From positions 3,224,001-3,288,000 of the forward strand of contig JASISA010000025.1 of the NCBI GenBank assembly GCA_031771865.1: DNA of 64,000 nucleotides. The letters are read 5' to 3'. Source of the DNA: Nothophaeocryptopus gaeumannii (taxonomy: Eukaryota > Ascomycota > Dothideomycetes > Mycosphaerellales > Mycosphaerellaceae). A program made the position numbers and the translations under genes. A model generated the notes under the pieces. That model did no database searches. It was not told the origin of the DNA and saw only the letters and a list, made by a program, of their open reading frames with translations. Positions 44,319-55,267 of this stretch are shown piece by piece (the first letter of the stretch is position 1; the number at the start of each line of letters is the position of its first letter).

Positions 44319-44855
44319 TCAGCTTGCCATTCCAGTCAAGCCAGGCCCCTCCAGGCCATCAATCATTCCCCTAACGCCCCTAAGACTAACACACTTCCAA
44401 GTCCCCTCTCCGCTTCCATACCTCCTAAACTCCAGCATTCCCACAGCAGGCATAACGATATCGGTGGCCAAGCCCATACTTTCTCCGTTAAAGTAGATCG
44501 TTGCTTTGCCGTCCTGTTCATCCACCTTTGTATTCAAATCGAAGATGCGAACCCGGAAATCCGGATAGTGCGTCGTGCAGTACTTGTACATATTCATTTG
44601 CTCCTGGAGGTTGCCTGGAGCTATTTGTGAGGCGCCTGGTGGTCGTTCGAGGTCGCCTACGAAAGAGCTTGCGACATTGTCGGCCCAGACTGGGGAGTTG
44701 ACTTCGAAGTCTCGTGTATTGATTGCATTGACGAACAGATGGGCAACATTTTCGAGACGGGCCGCGATTTGTGAGCTAGTATCCTGCTGAATAATCGAAT
44801 CCGTTCTGGCTTTGTGATCTTTGTCGTCGTCCGGTTGCTTGATTGATTGACCCAT
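44319..44855 (-). CDS. SnoaL/NTF2-like domain protein
   Basis: 178 aa from the ATG at 44855 (MGQSIKQPDDDKD); the same frame is open 24 codons upstream, with the alternative ATG at 44927. After a polar N-terminus comes an NTF2-like cone: an Ala-rich helix (IAARLENVAHLFVNAINTRD), TTHYPDFRVRIFDLN, then strands GKATIYFNGESMGL and GMLEFRRY. Fungal SnoaL-like proteins of this size are mostly uncharacterised; some act as small-molecule cyclases or isomerases. It converges on the enolase-like pseudogene and may belong to the same metabolic block. The ligand is unknown. Confidence 0.65.
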   Translation of the reverse strand: MGQSIKQPDDDKDHKARTDSIIQQDTSSQIAARLENVAHLFVNAINTRDFEVNSPVWADNVASSFVGDLERPPGASQIAPGNLQEQMNMYKYCTTHYPDFRVRIFDLNTKVDEQDGKATIYFNGESMGLATDIVMPAVGMLEFRRYGSGEGTWKCVSLRGVRGMIDGLEGPGLTGMAS

Positions 44856-46157
44856 AGCTTGTGATAGCAGCAATGAAAGCCAATGAGGTCGTGGGGTAAT
44901 TCGGAATTTATTGACTGCAATCATCATGGAGAAGGTTCAATTCCGCTGTCAGGAGCAACTCTGTCGCTGTGACATCCCCAGCTTCTCACCTGAACCTCGA
45001 AGCTTATACAGGCATTGGACATTTTGGATTTGGATGTTCGTATCTGGACCCTAATCGGCTGAAGAGTGTAATGCACCACTGACGCGCCATCACGGCTCTC
45101 GTGTGTTCGCATAGCTCTTCACCCACGGGGGGCGGCATCGCGATATTCTTCCTAGATCGATCGCCATCATTCGATCAAGGAAGGTCCCGAAGTGCGACCT
45201 CTCCAGATCTTGGTATGCCGGGCGCAATGTCGGCGTACTTCGAAGTTAAGGAAGCTGGACAGACGCGTTCGAATCCCCACGTCCAGATGATCTCTCATCG
45301 CTCTCCCTAGCACTCGCCCTACCGTCGGATGTGCTGCGCTTAACGCGCTTCTGGACGTTACGCGGAAGGTGCCAATCGAAGGTAGCATTCTTGTCGGATT
45401 CGCATTTCGGTCATTTGATCACCCTGTCTTGGATCGAGCTTCTGCTCTCCCGATATGCGCACGCTTTTCCCACGCTTCCCAATTTCCTTGAAGTTCAGCC
45501 CGAACATTCATATTATCCGCCTCCGGTGGCCTTGCATCTCCCGAAGCCTCGTGCATAGCAGTATCATCGCTAGCAAGCTCCAGTTGATTCTTCTCTTCGC
45601 TTGGCAACTCGGCTTTGCCATCTCCCTGTTCTGTAGAATCGCTGCCAATTCGACTTCCTTCACGTGAAGCTTTCGTTGACGGTCTTTTCGTCTCCAGGGA
45701 AGTAGTCCAACAACAAGCAGGATGAGAGAACAGACTCAGTCCATCGAGACTTTAATCGAAGGCGCTTCATTCACCATCGACTCTGGAAGCGACACCTCAT
45801 TCTAATTTATCCCACCACCCACCACCTCCCTGCACGCATCGCCTCCCCTCCACGTCCCCCAGCCACCATCCCCATGGAACTCAGAGGGCCGAGTTAAGCT
45901 TTGGCTCAGTTCGCTTGCGGTCACGAAGACGCGTGAATGGATTGATTCATCGTCCATTTCGGTGCGCTCAGCATAGTATTCCATGAAGTCAGTATGCAGC
46001 AGTAGAAATTTCGGACATCTGAAAGAAGGCTGCTTCGACTGCTCGCTCAAGGTACACTCAACGCCAATGGAAGGTCGTCCACGGAAAACGTTACTCTGTA
46101 CATTAGCATACTACATGCGTCGCCATCCGATCTACCAAAGATTTTCCTGTCGCACTT
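44856..46157. other. long intergenic region with coding-like minus-strand frames
   Basis: 1.3 kb. A minus-strand frame open from about 45757 to 45419 ends in a hydrophilic stretch (EELQGNWEAW-like, then KRAHIGRAEARSKTG) that reads like protein but has no good start. A second minus-strand ORF (45802-46050) has an ATG and 82 codons. They might be exons of one small gene; I could not find splice sites that join them. Confidence 0.35.
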
Positions 46158-48542
46158 TTACGACCATACCCTCACAGTCCCATCGGCACCCGCACTGACA
46201 ATCATCGCCTCGGTCGGATGCCACTCTAGATCCAGTACTCCCAAATCACTCTTGATCTTGTGTCCCTTCAGGACCTTCAGTGGGACAATCGTGGCGTTCT
46301 CCATAGAATCACTCGTCACCTTTCCGTGGAAGATTTGCAGTGTGCCATCATCGGACGCGTCAGCGAAGAGCGGGTAGCTCTGGTGGAACTTCACGTTCCT
46401 GATAGCCTTGCTGTGGTATCGCAGAGTCTTGTAGGGCGTGTTTCCGAGATCCAGGTCGTGCCAGAGGAGACGCCTATCGTATGAAGATATCAAGAGATTA
46501 GAGCCCATCGGATGCAAGTGAATAGCAGAGATCCAGCGGGCACCAGGCATGAGCTCTTTCTCAAGTCTTTGCAATTGGAGGTCATAGACACGCACCCGTT
46601 GGCGGGTTGCAACGAAGAAGAGCGGTCGGGAAGGATGGAAGCAGACTGTCTGTGCAAGACCCTTGAGTCGGCGGAAAGGGTGTTGCGTTTGATGCTTGCT
46701 GAGGGTATGGATCGCAACAGCAGTGGAAGTCGCAGAGGTTGAGGGAATGACAGTTGAGAAGTATTCGCCCCGTCGGTGCCACACTAGTGTCTTTGGTGTC
46801 GATCGAAGGGTGAGAGTGAGAAGCACGCCCTCGTCTTGCAGTGACGTCGGAGGTCGTGCCCATTGCGCGGTGGGTGCTTTATCGACACCAGCAGCTGTCT
46901 TCGATGGGTTCGCAGCAGCATACCCAAAGCCTGCATCGATGAGGTCCCGCCCATGTTCTTGAACCTCTTCTGTGTACGATATAAGCGGAGGGATCATGAA
47001 GTAGACCGTGTCCCCGCAGCATGCCGCAAGGATGCATGTGCTTTGACCAGGACGCCAGCTGACGACATTGACGGGTTCGTCTTTAGACAATCTGAGCCGC
47101 CATTCCTGCCTCGACATCTCCAGGTTCCAGACTCTCACGGTGCCATCATCACTGCCGGACGCAACATATGTGCCGGTTGGGTCAACAGCGACTGTTCTGA
47201 CCCGACCTTCATGGCCTACAAAAGTCTTGTGCAGTGTAGCCGGGAAAGGCTTCAATTCGGAAGGATCAGGGAGCTTCGGAAGGAGCGACTCAGGATCAAT
47301 GTTGAGTTTGCTCCGTCGTACTCTCGGTGCGAGGTACAAGTCAAGACAGCGCTCGAACTTCTCCTTAACGAATTGACCGTAGCCTGCAACTTTGCGCAGC
47401 GCAGAGTGATCTTGCGGCAAGAAATCGCGGTCCCGGTCTTCTGGATCAGCCTTCTCCCAGGCTTCCCGCTCTTGCTTGTCTGGCAGATACTCTGGTGGTG
47501 GATGGTAGCTCTCAGCATAGCCTGGTGGTGGCAGTTTGGGCGCAGGTACGTTCATCGGGTGATCAGGCCGCGGTGCTTCGTTTGCCCATACATCGTATGA
47601 AGCATGGTCGAGCTCGGCCTCTTCTTGTTCCCGCTCCTCGTCCGTTGGTTCGTGGAACGGCTTTATCCTACCCTCTTTAATTGCCTTCACCATCTTCATC
47701 ACACGCTTGTGCTCGTGCATCGACGGAATGAAGCGGCGCTTTGGCTCGGGAGCAGCTGACAAAGGCATGATCTCCTCCATCCCCTTGCCGGTGAACCATT
47801 CGACATAGTCTGGATATGGGTCATAGCCATCGCCAGGTGCCTCGTTCTTTGTCAATTTCTTCAACGTCTCAAGCTCTTCTCGGCTAAGCTGCAGAGGCTT
47901 GCCCGTGGTAGGATCTGTCAAGCCAGTCCATCCTTCCGGGATGTCTATGCTGTCTAAGAGGGAGTCCAATGCTTGGCCCTTCGCAGGTCTTACGATGCGT
48001 TTTCCATTGATGTCATATCCGATGTGAGGGTATGCATCATAGTAGGATAGCGGGATGTTGCCGATGGTATTGGTCGCCACAGGCGCATCTGAATCGTCGG
48101 AGTCGTAGTTGGGTTCGATCTCGCCGTACACGTATCGGTCATTGCCATTGGCGTCTTTTTCGATGCGATAATTTGGCTTCTCTGTATCTTCCTTCAGAGG
48201 CCTCATGGGCGTCTGGGGTGAAAGTTCTTGTATGTCTCTACCAGTCTCGCTGCCCATGAGTTTTTCCGGTGTTGGTGGCTGGCCATTTGTTTTGAGAGTT
48301 CGTATTTGCTCACGCACATCTTCCTCATCGTCATCTGATGACGGTATCTCATCGCTGTCCAGCTCCTCCTCTTCCTTATCCTCGTCTTCTAGATCCGCCT
48401 CGCTGTCGAGCTCCTCCTCTTCACTTTCTTTCTCACTGTCGTCAAAAGCCCCATTCAAGTCGCCGACATCATCCTCGCTCTCACTTTCGGGTCGCGGGAC
48501 TTCAATCACCTTGCGCTTCTGTCCTGCTCTTTGCGCCATCAT
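46158..48542 (-). CDS. ERB1: ribosome biogenesis protein Erb1 (BOP1)
   Basis: 794 aa, single exon, close to yeast Erb1 (807 aa). Residues 1-100 are strongly acidic (runs of Glu, Asp and Ser). The BOP1 N-terminal domain follows, with GYDINGKRIVRPAKGQALDS, GWTGLTDPTTGKPLQLSREE and the PDYVEWFTGKGMEEIMPLS block. The second half is a WD40 propeller: GHEGRVRTVAVDPTGTYVAS, SGSDDGTVRVWNLE, HSKAIRNVKFHQ and DLEWHPTEAMIVSAGADGTV at the end. Erb1 works with Nop7 and Ytm1 in 60S subunit maturation in the nucleolus. Two adjacent ATGs mark the start. All diagnostic parts are present. Confidence 0.97.
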   Translation of the reverse strand: MMAQRAGQKRKVIEVPRPESESEDDVGDLNGAFDDSEKESEEEELDSEADLEDEDKEEEELDSDEIPSSDDDEEDVREQIRTLKTNGQPPTPEKLMGSETGRDIQELSPQTPMRPLKEDTEKPNYRIEKDANGNDRYVYGEIEPNYDSDDSDAPVATNTIGNIPLSYYDAYPHIGYDINGKRIVRPAKGQALDSLLDSIDIPEGWTGLTDPTTGKPLQLSREELETLKKLTKNEAPGDGYDPYPDYVEWFTGKGMEEIMPLSAAPEPKRRFIPSMHEHKRVMKMVKAIKEGRIKPFHEPTDEEREQEEAELDHASYDVWANEAPRPDHPMNVPAPKLPPPGYAESYHPPPEYLPDKQEREAWEKADPEDRDRDFLPQDHSALRKVAGYGQFVKEKFERCLDLYLAPRVRRSKLNIDPESLLPKLPDPSELKPFPATLHKTFVGHEGRVRTVAVDPTGTYVASGSDDGTVRVWNLEMSRQEWRLRLSKDEPVNVVSWRPGQSTCILAACCGDTVYFMIPPLISYTEEVQEHGRDLIDAGFGYAAANPSKTAAGVDKAPTAQWARPPTSLQDEGVLLTLTLRSTPKTLVWHRRGEYFSTVIPSTSATSTAVAIHTLSKHQTQHPFRRLKGLAQTVCFHPSRPLFFVATRQRVRVYDLQLQRLEKELMPGARWISAIHLHPMGSNLLISSYDRRLLWHDLDLGNTPYKTLRYHSKAIRNVKFHQSYPLFADASDDGTLQIFHGKVTSDSMENATIVPLKVLKGHKIKSDLGVLDLEWHPTEAMIVSAGADGTVRVWS

Positions 48543-49315
48543 GTATCGATTCAGAGGCCGGTAGGAAGTCCTGGTGCTGCTCTCCAGAACAGAAGGTCTT
48601 CAAAATTTCCATGACCCCAAGCTAAGCTTTCCCACAAACTCCGATTGCCGACAGATCCCTGTCGAAGGCTACTCCCGATGCCAGACTCTTGACTTCAATC
48701 CTTCGATTTCCAAGAGACTGCCACATATACAAGACAATACGCTTGCCAGCACAACATTTTCAAGCTGGTCAATGTCTTGAGCATGCGCAATTCCGCAGAT
48801 TCCCGACATGGCTCGACCAAGTGCGAGTTGCACGCCATGTGCTACACTTGTTAGGCGCGCCCTTCAGCTGAGAAAGCAGGGATCGACGCTGCGTCAGAGG
48901 CACCCGCGAGAGAGTAGTTGTGGTGGCATGCAGCCAGCACCGTGAAGAGGAGCCTCCAAGAAACATGACTGCGACTGCCACTCTGGAGAGGTCAGCTCCC
49001 GACCGCACCTTGTCTCGCCTCGCTTCATCAGCAGCCGGCTTTGTACTCTTCGCCCAGCTGCTGAGCACATTTCGTTTGGTTCGCTCTCAGTCTGCCTACG
49101 CCTGGCCCCACTGACTACTGCATCTCCAGCCCTATCCACCAAGTGGGCTGCACAGTTTCCTATCTCAGCTACTGCTACTCCCCTTATACTGACCAAGAAG
49201 TGAAGGCTTATACACACGTTTCGGAAACATTTCAGATCCACTGCCTTTGTCTCCGGTTCTCACACGGCACCTTCCATTGACACTGTAGACTTGGGTACGG
49301 GACTGAGAACTAGCC
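48543..49315. promoter_or_regulatory. divergent intergenic region (Erb1 / Zn2Cys6 regulator)
   Basis: About 770 bp between divergent start codons. No gene seen; must carry both promoters. Confidence 0.5.
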
Positions 49316-50717
49316 ATGGCGCAAGAAACGCAGGTACAGACGGCAGATTCGAATGCAGCCGCCAGCAGACTCCGGGCCGCTTGCGATGAGTGTAGTACGC
49401 CTTCAGGTTCCATGTCATGTTGCGTTTCTCGAGCTAACAGTTTGGACTGCAGGAACGAAGAAGCTCAAATGTTCTGGTGACCATCCAAAATGCGGCCGCT
49501 GCGGTCGCGAAGGCATCACCTGCGTGTATTCACCTCAAAAACAAATGGGCAGGCCGAAGAAGCGACAACGGCAAGACGATGATCTACTCCACGCATCAAA
49601 TACGAGTACGAGTAAACGGCATGAGACAATCTTATGGGGCTCGAACTTGGGAGTACATGGCACGAACGATGTCGGACTAGAAGGATATGAGAGCCTGTTT
49701 ACACCAGGTGGGAGTCTACAGCCGTGGATGAATGACTGTTCAGACTGGCCGACAGATTGGAATGGACACCATGGACAAGATATCGAAGCTGTGCCAGGCC
49801 TGACCCCAGACAGCTCGAGCAACAGTCCTCCAACCCTGCAACTACCTCCCGAGCTCCGGAACACCAACTACCCAGCCCACGCAGACGAAAGTACCACTCT
49901 TCTTCTCGACCCGGCATTGGCTTCGACCACGACCACGAACTGCCTTCCTGGTGGCTTTCTACCGAACTGCGCCTGTCTGAGCTCCATGTACTTGACCCTC
50001 AACAACCTCCAATCCATGGACCAGAACGAATTCACATTCCCGTTCTCCCTACACCCACTCCGCGAAGCCATGTCCACAGCCTCCACAGTCCTGACCTGCA
50101 CCGAATGTCCCAAACGCTTCATCACAGCCATCCAGAACGTCCAGCTCATCGGAACGCTGTTAATGTCAATAGCAGAACGCTTCTCCAAAGTCCTCGAAAA
50201 CATCACCTCGGAAAGCATACGCGCGGAATTAGCAGGTGAGACGAAGAAATTCCGTCTCGCAGATCTGAACACGTCGACTTCGCATCTGCATACCGGCGGT
50301 TTGGGATGTGTAGCCGCTTTCTCGATTAATTTGAGTCCGGAGGAGTGGAGGAATATGGCGAAGAAAGTCGTCAAAGCCGAAGTCCACGGACCAGAAGACG
50401 GGAATACATGTTGTCCTTACTTTCTGGGCATTGCGAAACAGATGGAAGAGAGACAGACCAAATGGCATCAGAAACCTGTTCCGGAAGATTTTCCGAAGGA
50501 TGGAGAGGGAGTGCCGATTGGGAGACCACCGATGATCTTGGAAGGGGTCGATAAGGAGAATGGGGAAGAGGGAGAGGAAGTGCTGGGAGCTGATGCTTTG
50601 GCTATGAGAGATGCTGCTGTGAAAGCTGCTGGGCAGAAGTATGGAGAGGGGGAACATCATTGTTTGAGGTTGGTAGGATTTTCAAGGAGGTTGGTTGGGG
50701 GGTTTGATTGGAGTTGA
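49316..50717 (+). CDS. Zn(II)2Cys6 fungal transcription factor
   Basis: Exons 49316-49394 and 49453-50717, with a 58-nt intron (GTACGC donor, GAGCTAAC branch point, CTGCAG acceptor), give 447 aa. The binuclear zinc cluster spans the intron: AACDECRTKKLKCSGDHPKC followed by GRCGREGITCVY, with six Cys in C-x2-C-x6-C-x5-C-x2-C-x6-C spacing. A basic tail (GRPKKRQR) follows. The rest contains a helical region (LREAMSTASTVLTCTECPKR and onward through ERFSKVLENI), as in AflR-type regulators, and a charged C-terminal third. It is a nuclear DNA-binding regulator; targets unknown, and no cluster lies next to it. Confidence 0.9.
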
Positions 50718-51133
50718 TGAGAATGGGACAGAGTTGATGAAGAGATGATTGATGATTTATGAGAGTTACAGCCTCGCTCCGTCATCTTGGTCGCGTATGG
50801 AAGGTATATGTGTTATGCTATATCACCACAGCTTGCGGGCTTCTGTAATGGCTCGCACGACCGACTTGATATCATTTCTGCATCACTCTGGAAGCTTGCC
50901 CACTCTTCTAAGATCGTGATTCACGACGCATAGGTTGATTCTCCCCGTTTTGCTATTCGTGGACGAGCAGCCGCTATTTCTGCTCGCAGTGCCATATTCG
51001 AGCCATTTGTCTTCGCTCAAGAGCATGAGCGGTATGGCCATCCCAACTCAGAAACGCCTTGCTTCTTCTATCTACCCGCGGCCGGGCGTTTGGAGTGTTC
51101 ATAGTCGTTCGTTCGATCGAGCAGTCGTGATGT
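50718..51133. other. convergent 3' intergenic region
   Basis: About 415 bp between converging stop codons; nothing recognisable. Confidence 0.5.
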
Positions 51134-52315
51134 TCACCCAGCTTTTCGTAATTTGTTCAATGCTGCCATCACGCCCTCACCTAGATCCTCGTCAGCTGGC
51201 TTCCGCTTCTTAGGCGGTTCCAAAGCCGGTTCGGGAGCAGCTGTCGATTTTCTCTTTGGCGATGGGATAGCAGCGGCGTTCAGTGCTTCTGCCATTGCTT
51301 CTTCGTCGTCTCCGAAGTCGTCTGCCACATTGATGTTCTCAGCGATTCGGGTTGAAGGGCGCTGGTCGGCGTCTCCTGATCCAGGTTCAGTCGCAGTTGT
51401 CGGTCGACTCGGTCCAGGAGCAGGGGAATCACTCTCGCCTCTCGTAACGTCTCTGCTCAGAGTTCCCGCGCGACTGATCGGCTGCGTAGCCATGAGATTC
51501 AAATTCTCCAACTGAATCCCCCTCTTCGCGGCCCTCTGAATCCTAAAAGGCTCACTAACACTCTGACACCACATGTTCACTTTCCTCTCCCCCCATCCCG
51601 CTATCGCCGCTACTTCCTCATGTCTTGCATTGACAGCCGTTCGGATCGTTCCAAATTGCGAAACGAGGGATACAGCGTCGGTTTTATTGATTGCTCGGGG
51701 CGTTGTGATGAAATCAACCATACGGTCTGCGTAGGTGGTGGATTGATGTTGTTTGATGGAGGTGGGGGCGGCGTGCTCGAAAGTTTTGAAGAGTTCGATA
51801 TACCTCGCTCCCTCTGCCGCGCTCCAACATAGGATTATGGTGACATTGTTGATGACGGAGGTTTTGGAGAGTTCCTTGAGGGATTCTTCGTGGTTTTGGA
51901 TATCGACCATACAAAGGATTATGCGGAGAGCGTATTTTCCGGCGAGCGATTTGATGCGTGTGTAGATGTATTCGGGGTGGAGACGATGGTATTTGAGGGA
52001 GAGGAACAGCGCGCATGTGGTGACTCCCAGAACGTAGTCGGCTGGTATGTCGCCGTATTCCCAGGGCATGGATTTGATCTTTTCTAAGACGGGGTTGCCT
52101 TTCTGACGGGGAGAGACGATTATGGAAGCTGGACCTGTTCTCCGTGGAAGTGCCTGAGGTTTAGGCTGTTGGACGCCGCCTGTGCTGCTCGATGTTCCAT
52201 TTTGACGATCGAGACCTGGCTGTGGCCTCGCTGTTGTTGATGGGTTGGATTGGAAGCGAGAGGTGGCGTTGGATTTGCGAGGCAACGGACCAACATCTTG
52301 AATCTCATCGGCCAT
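51134..52315 (-). CDS. RAD10: DNA excision repair protein Rad10/ERCC1
   Basis: 393 aa, single exon. Residues 1-70 are disordered. The ERCC1 central domain follows: ASIIVSPRQKGNPVLEKIKS, MPWEYGDIPADYVLG, ALFLSLKYHRLHPEYIYTRI and LRIILCMVDIQNHEESLKEL. The tandem helix-hairpin-helix part is at about residues 215-255 (LVSQFGTIRTAVNARHEEVA, then IAGWGERKV). A long Pro/Ser-rich, then acidic and Lys-rich tail (PKRKS, PPKKRKP, likely nuclear signals) is an extension relative to yeast Rad10. It forms the XPF-ERCC1 type 5' flap nuclease used in nucleotide excision and crosslink repair. As in the family, no nuclease motif of its own. Confidence 0.94.
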   Translation of the reverse strand: MADEIQDVGPLPRKSNATSRFQSNPSTTARPQPGLDRQNGTSSSTGGVQQPKPQALPRRTGPASIIVSPRQKGNPVLEKIKSMPWEYGDIPADYVLGVTTCALFLSLKYHRLHPEYIYTRIKSLAGKYALRIILCMVDIQNHEESLKELSKTSVINNVTIILCWSAAEGARYIELFKTFEHAAPTSIKQHQSTTYADRMVDFITTPRAINKTDAVSLVSQFGTIRTAVNARHEEVAAIAGWGERKVNMWCQSVSEPFRIQRAAKRGIQLENLNLMATQPISRAGTLSRDVTRGESDSPAPGPSRPTTATEPGSGDADQRPSTRIAENINVADDFGDDEEAMAEALNAAAIPSPKRKSTAAPEPALEPPKKRKPADEDLGEGVMAALNKLRKAG

Positions 52316-52835
52316 GTCGTACGTCGCTCTCGTTGGTTACAAGTCTAATGAGCATCGCGAAGTGCTTTACATCGGCGTGGTTGTCGGCTATTTCTGTGAG
52401 AGTTCGCGTCTGAGTTGTGTCTCGACTCAGGGTCGTGTCGTGGCCAAAGTTAAAGGCTGACGGGTGACAGGGATGCTGGATCGCGCATCCTGGCCCGCGC
52501 TTGCCGATTTGGGCTGCCACCAAGACCCACTTTCTGGCCTGCGCCGACGACACTCACTTCTTCCCTCAGCACAGCGACATCCGCCCAGCGCACATCTCAA
52601 CAACACCGCCCAGCGACCACCAAACAAATCCGCGACCGTCGATAGTCCCGCCGCACTGGATGAGGACTGATTCACAGGCTGCGCCGTGAACGCCGCCCGC
52701 CGCTGCGGAAGTGAAGGCCACAACGTCCGCTCGTGACACTCTCTTCACTGCGAGCGCCCTCCAACATTCTTCCATTGGCATTGTTACCGACTCCAACCAC
52801 TTTCTACGAACGACACCATCGATACCACGCGTCCG
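52316..52835. promoter_or_regulatory. 520-bp divergent promoter region (Rad10 / Med19)
   Basis: Separates the divergent Rad10 and Med19 start codons. Both promoters must lie here. The end nearer Med19 is C/A-rich. No other gene. Confidence 0.5.
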
Positions 52836-54074
52836 ATGTCTACCGCTGAAGGAGAACGCTCCCCGAAACGCCAGCGACTAGACTCTTACTCTCCCGCGAG
52901 TCCTTTGCCTAGCGCAGAGCCGACAAAGCCCTTTATCCCCAACACGCCGCCACCGTCAGTTCGAATGTCACCGTCATGGCAATCGCAATCTGGATACCAA
53001 GCGCAACAAGGTGGTAGCAATTTCCCATCGCCGCCGAGCACGGCAGGTTTTCAGAATCGAATGGCTGGTCGAGGCAGTGAGGCGGGTGGTGATAGTGGAC
53101 GCCAGACGCCTGCATCACAGGACGATCACGAGATGCGCAAAGACGGTGATGGTGATGCCGAGATGACTGATCGTCAGGAGAGTGGGAGCGGAGTCGATGC
53201 GAAGATGGCGGACCTAGAGCACAGAAGAAGCGACCATGAGCGGTTAGGAGCAGGTGCAGATGTTGCGGCAGCGCCGGTACAGCTTCACAAACTCCCCACT
53301 GATCGTAAGTATTCCTTGCACTTGGCATCCTCTGTATGCTTTGTGCTGTGCTAAACGAATTCCCACTCTGCAGCTATCGCGCCTTCACGGCCGCACGCGT
53401 CGCAGAACCTGATCGAGCTGTACGGTCTGCAGCGGATCCAAGCACAAGTCGCGCGGAAAGACCCTGTCACGGGAGCCAAGAATGCGCTGCGAAAGTCTTA
53501 CGCTAACAAAGTAAAGGCGCTTGGGTTGGAAGGCAAGAACAAGGCGAATCCTAACCGGGGAGAGCTGCAAGGCTTGATTGACCCGCTGTGGGACTCCCAG
53601 GTAGAAGGAGGCAGGACAATGTGGCAGGCGAGGTGGGACGGACAAGAGCTCGAGAATATCAACGCTCAGAACGACCTGCTAGGAAAGCTTGATGCGGCAC
53701 TCAGCCTGCAGCCAGGCCATCTTCCCAAGCAGGAGCACGCGTATTGGAAGGGTATACTGGGCTTGGATGACATCGCTGCAGCTAAGGGCGCGGCGCCTGC
53801 GAAACAAGCACCGGTGGCGGCAAACCCGCAACTTGCGAAGACTGCGGCTGCGGGCGAGATGCGCAACGCCGCGAACAGACCGGAGCGAGCGAACAAGAAG
53901 CGGCGATACGACGACAGCAGCTTCGTGGGGTACGCCGAGGGTTACGATGATGATGGTTATAGCACTGGTGGCGTGGATGACACGGGAAGGCGAAGGGACT
54001 CTACCAAGCGCCAGAAGCGAAAGGTTAGTGTCAAGTCCCCTGGCTTTTATGCCATAGAACCACCGCAGATCTAG
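52836..54074 (+). CDS. ROX3: Mediator complex subunit 19 (Med19/Rox3)
   Basis: Exons 52836-53304 and 53374-54074, with a 69-nt intron (GTAAGT donor, GTGCTAAAC branch region, CTGCAG acceptor), give 389 aa. The N-terminal ~150 residues are disordered and Ser/Pro-rich, starting with the nuclear-signal-like SPKRQRLD. The conserved Med19 core follows: ASQNLIELYGLQRIQAQVAR, KDPVTGAKNALRKSYANKVK and then a Pro/Gly segment. Basic patches (KKRRYDD, STKRQKRK) close the protein. Med19 is a head/middle-module subunit of Mediator acting with RNA polymerase II. A GTTAGT at 54026 could start another intron that would change the last ~15 residues; I kept the direct stop. Confidence 0.88.
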
Positions 54075-55267
54075 CAAGACTGCGGTGCAAGCATGAATTT
54101 GTGGGCGACACCTGAGGCACCTCGGCGAACGGTGGCACGCATACGCGAGGCCTTCAGCTTTGTGCGAGCCAGCATTGCCTTTTGCTTCGCCATGAAGAGT
54201 TTCCGAGTTGAAAGAGCAGGCAATGGAAAGCACTTGAGGTTTCGAGATGTGCCTGTTCTCGAGATGCAATTGGACGTATATCTGGTGCATTTGCTTACGT
54301 TCATGCAGGACTTCCCTTCAAACGCAAACTCGCCGGCCTTCACGAACGGTCCCAACAATTCCAATATGGTTGGCGTCAGATCCACTTAGAGACGTGGTGA
54401 GAGTTGGGAATATATGGGGAAGTTCTACTTCCGTTTCTGGAGCAAACATTGAGTTGCCGAAGGCTCGCCGAGCGTGACGCGACTTCGGCGACTTCGCTTG
54501 AGGAACACTCCAACGGTGGCGCTACATCTGAGCCGCGAAGATGAACGCGCCTCCGAGATTGATCGGCTTGAGCCGGAAGAGTTCGCCGAATTACAAAGAT
54601 ACAGTATGCGAGAGATACTGCGTGACTGATACTGATACTAACAACTATACCCACGCTGCGAATGGACAGCTTCGGATGGAAATGTTTTGACTGCGATCGA
54701 CTGACGCGCTTGGCTGGCGTTTTTGTCGATATGATATTACGGGCCAAAATGGTACGGGAATGGGCATCGTCGGACTTTGTTTTGGCGCATCATGGTTTTA
54801 GGAGCGACTATGGGACAGGCGTCTTGAGTTTGATGACGCTATTACGGCTGGTTTGCGCTTGACGAGAGGCGCTCTTGATTTGGAGCCTGGTTGCGTCTGC
54901 TTGCGCTGTTTCGATACCAAAGACCTAGATTGCTGAGGGAACAGATGCTGAGATGAGATGCAGCCCCCTTTGGGATTACGTACAGAGAAGAGAAGATGAT
55001 CAGGACACCAAGACATGCCCTCTCTTTCGCTTCCACGCTTACCATATATGTCGTGAATACAACGCTGCATCTGAAATGTCGGATGAAGCTGATCGGACAT
55101 GTTGATGGAGAATGCGTCACGTGACTCAGCGGCCTATACTGAAAGTCGTGTCGTCAGGAGTTCACTCTGCTCTGCCACTCCGATCAATCTTCGTGGATCA
55201 ATAACCAAAGATCCATCAAGCCTACCCCCAGAATAGCAAAATGCTCAGGTAGTCAGTGACAATTCGC
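54075..55267. other. long intergenic region
   Basis: 1.2 kb between Med19 and Hem25. ORFs of up to about 120 codons occur on both strands but overlap one another and show no motif. No RNA gene recognised. Confidence 0.45.

Noticed and set aside
28322..44855. Classical secondary-metabolite cluster built round the P450 and FAD monooxygenase
   Set aside because: No polyketide synthase, NRPS, terpene cyclase or prenyltransferase backbone gene is present in the window; a catabolic block fits the 35-45 kb genes better.
45265..45290. tRNA T-loop-like GTTCGAATC
   Set aside because: The flanking bases do not form a five-pair T stem, and no acceptor stem, D arm or anticodon arm could be placed around it on either strand.
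51720..52087. Plus-strand ORFs antisense to Rad10
   Set aside because: They mirror the ERCC1 coding sequence and have no independent protein pattern.
54026..54389. Alternative last exon for Med19 after a GTTAGT donor
   Set aside because: The downstream frames do not resemble the usual fungal Med19 end and are overlapped by equally open antisense frames; the direct stop at 54074 is simpler.
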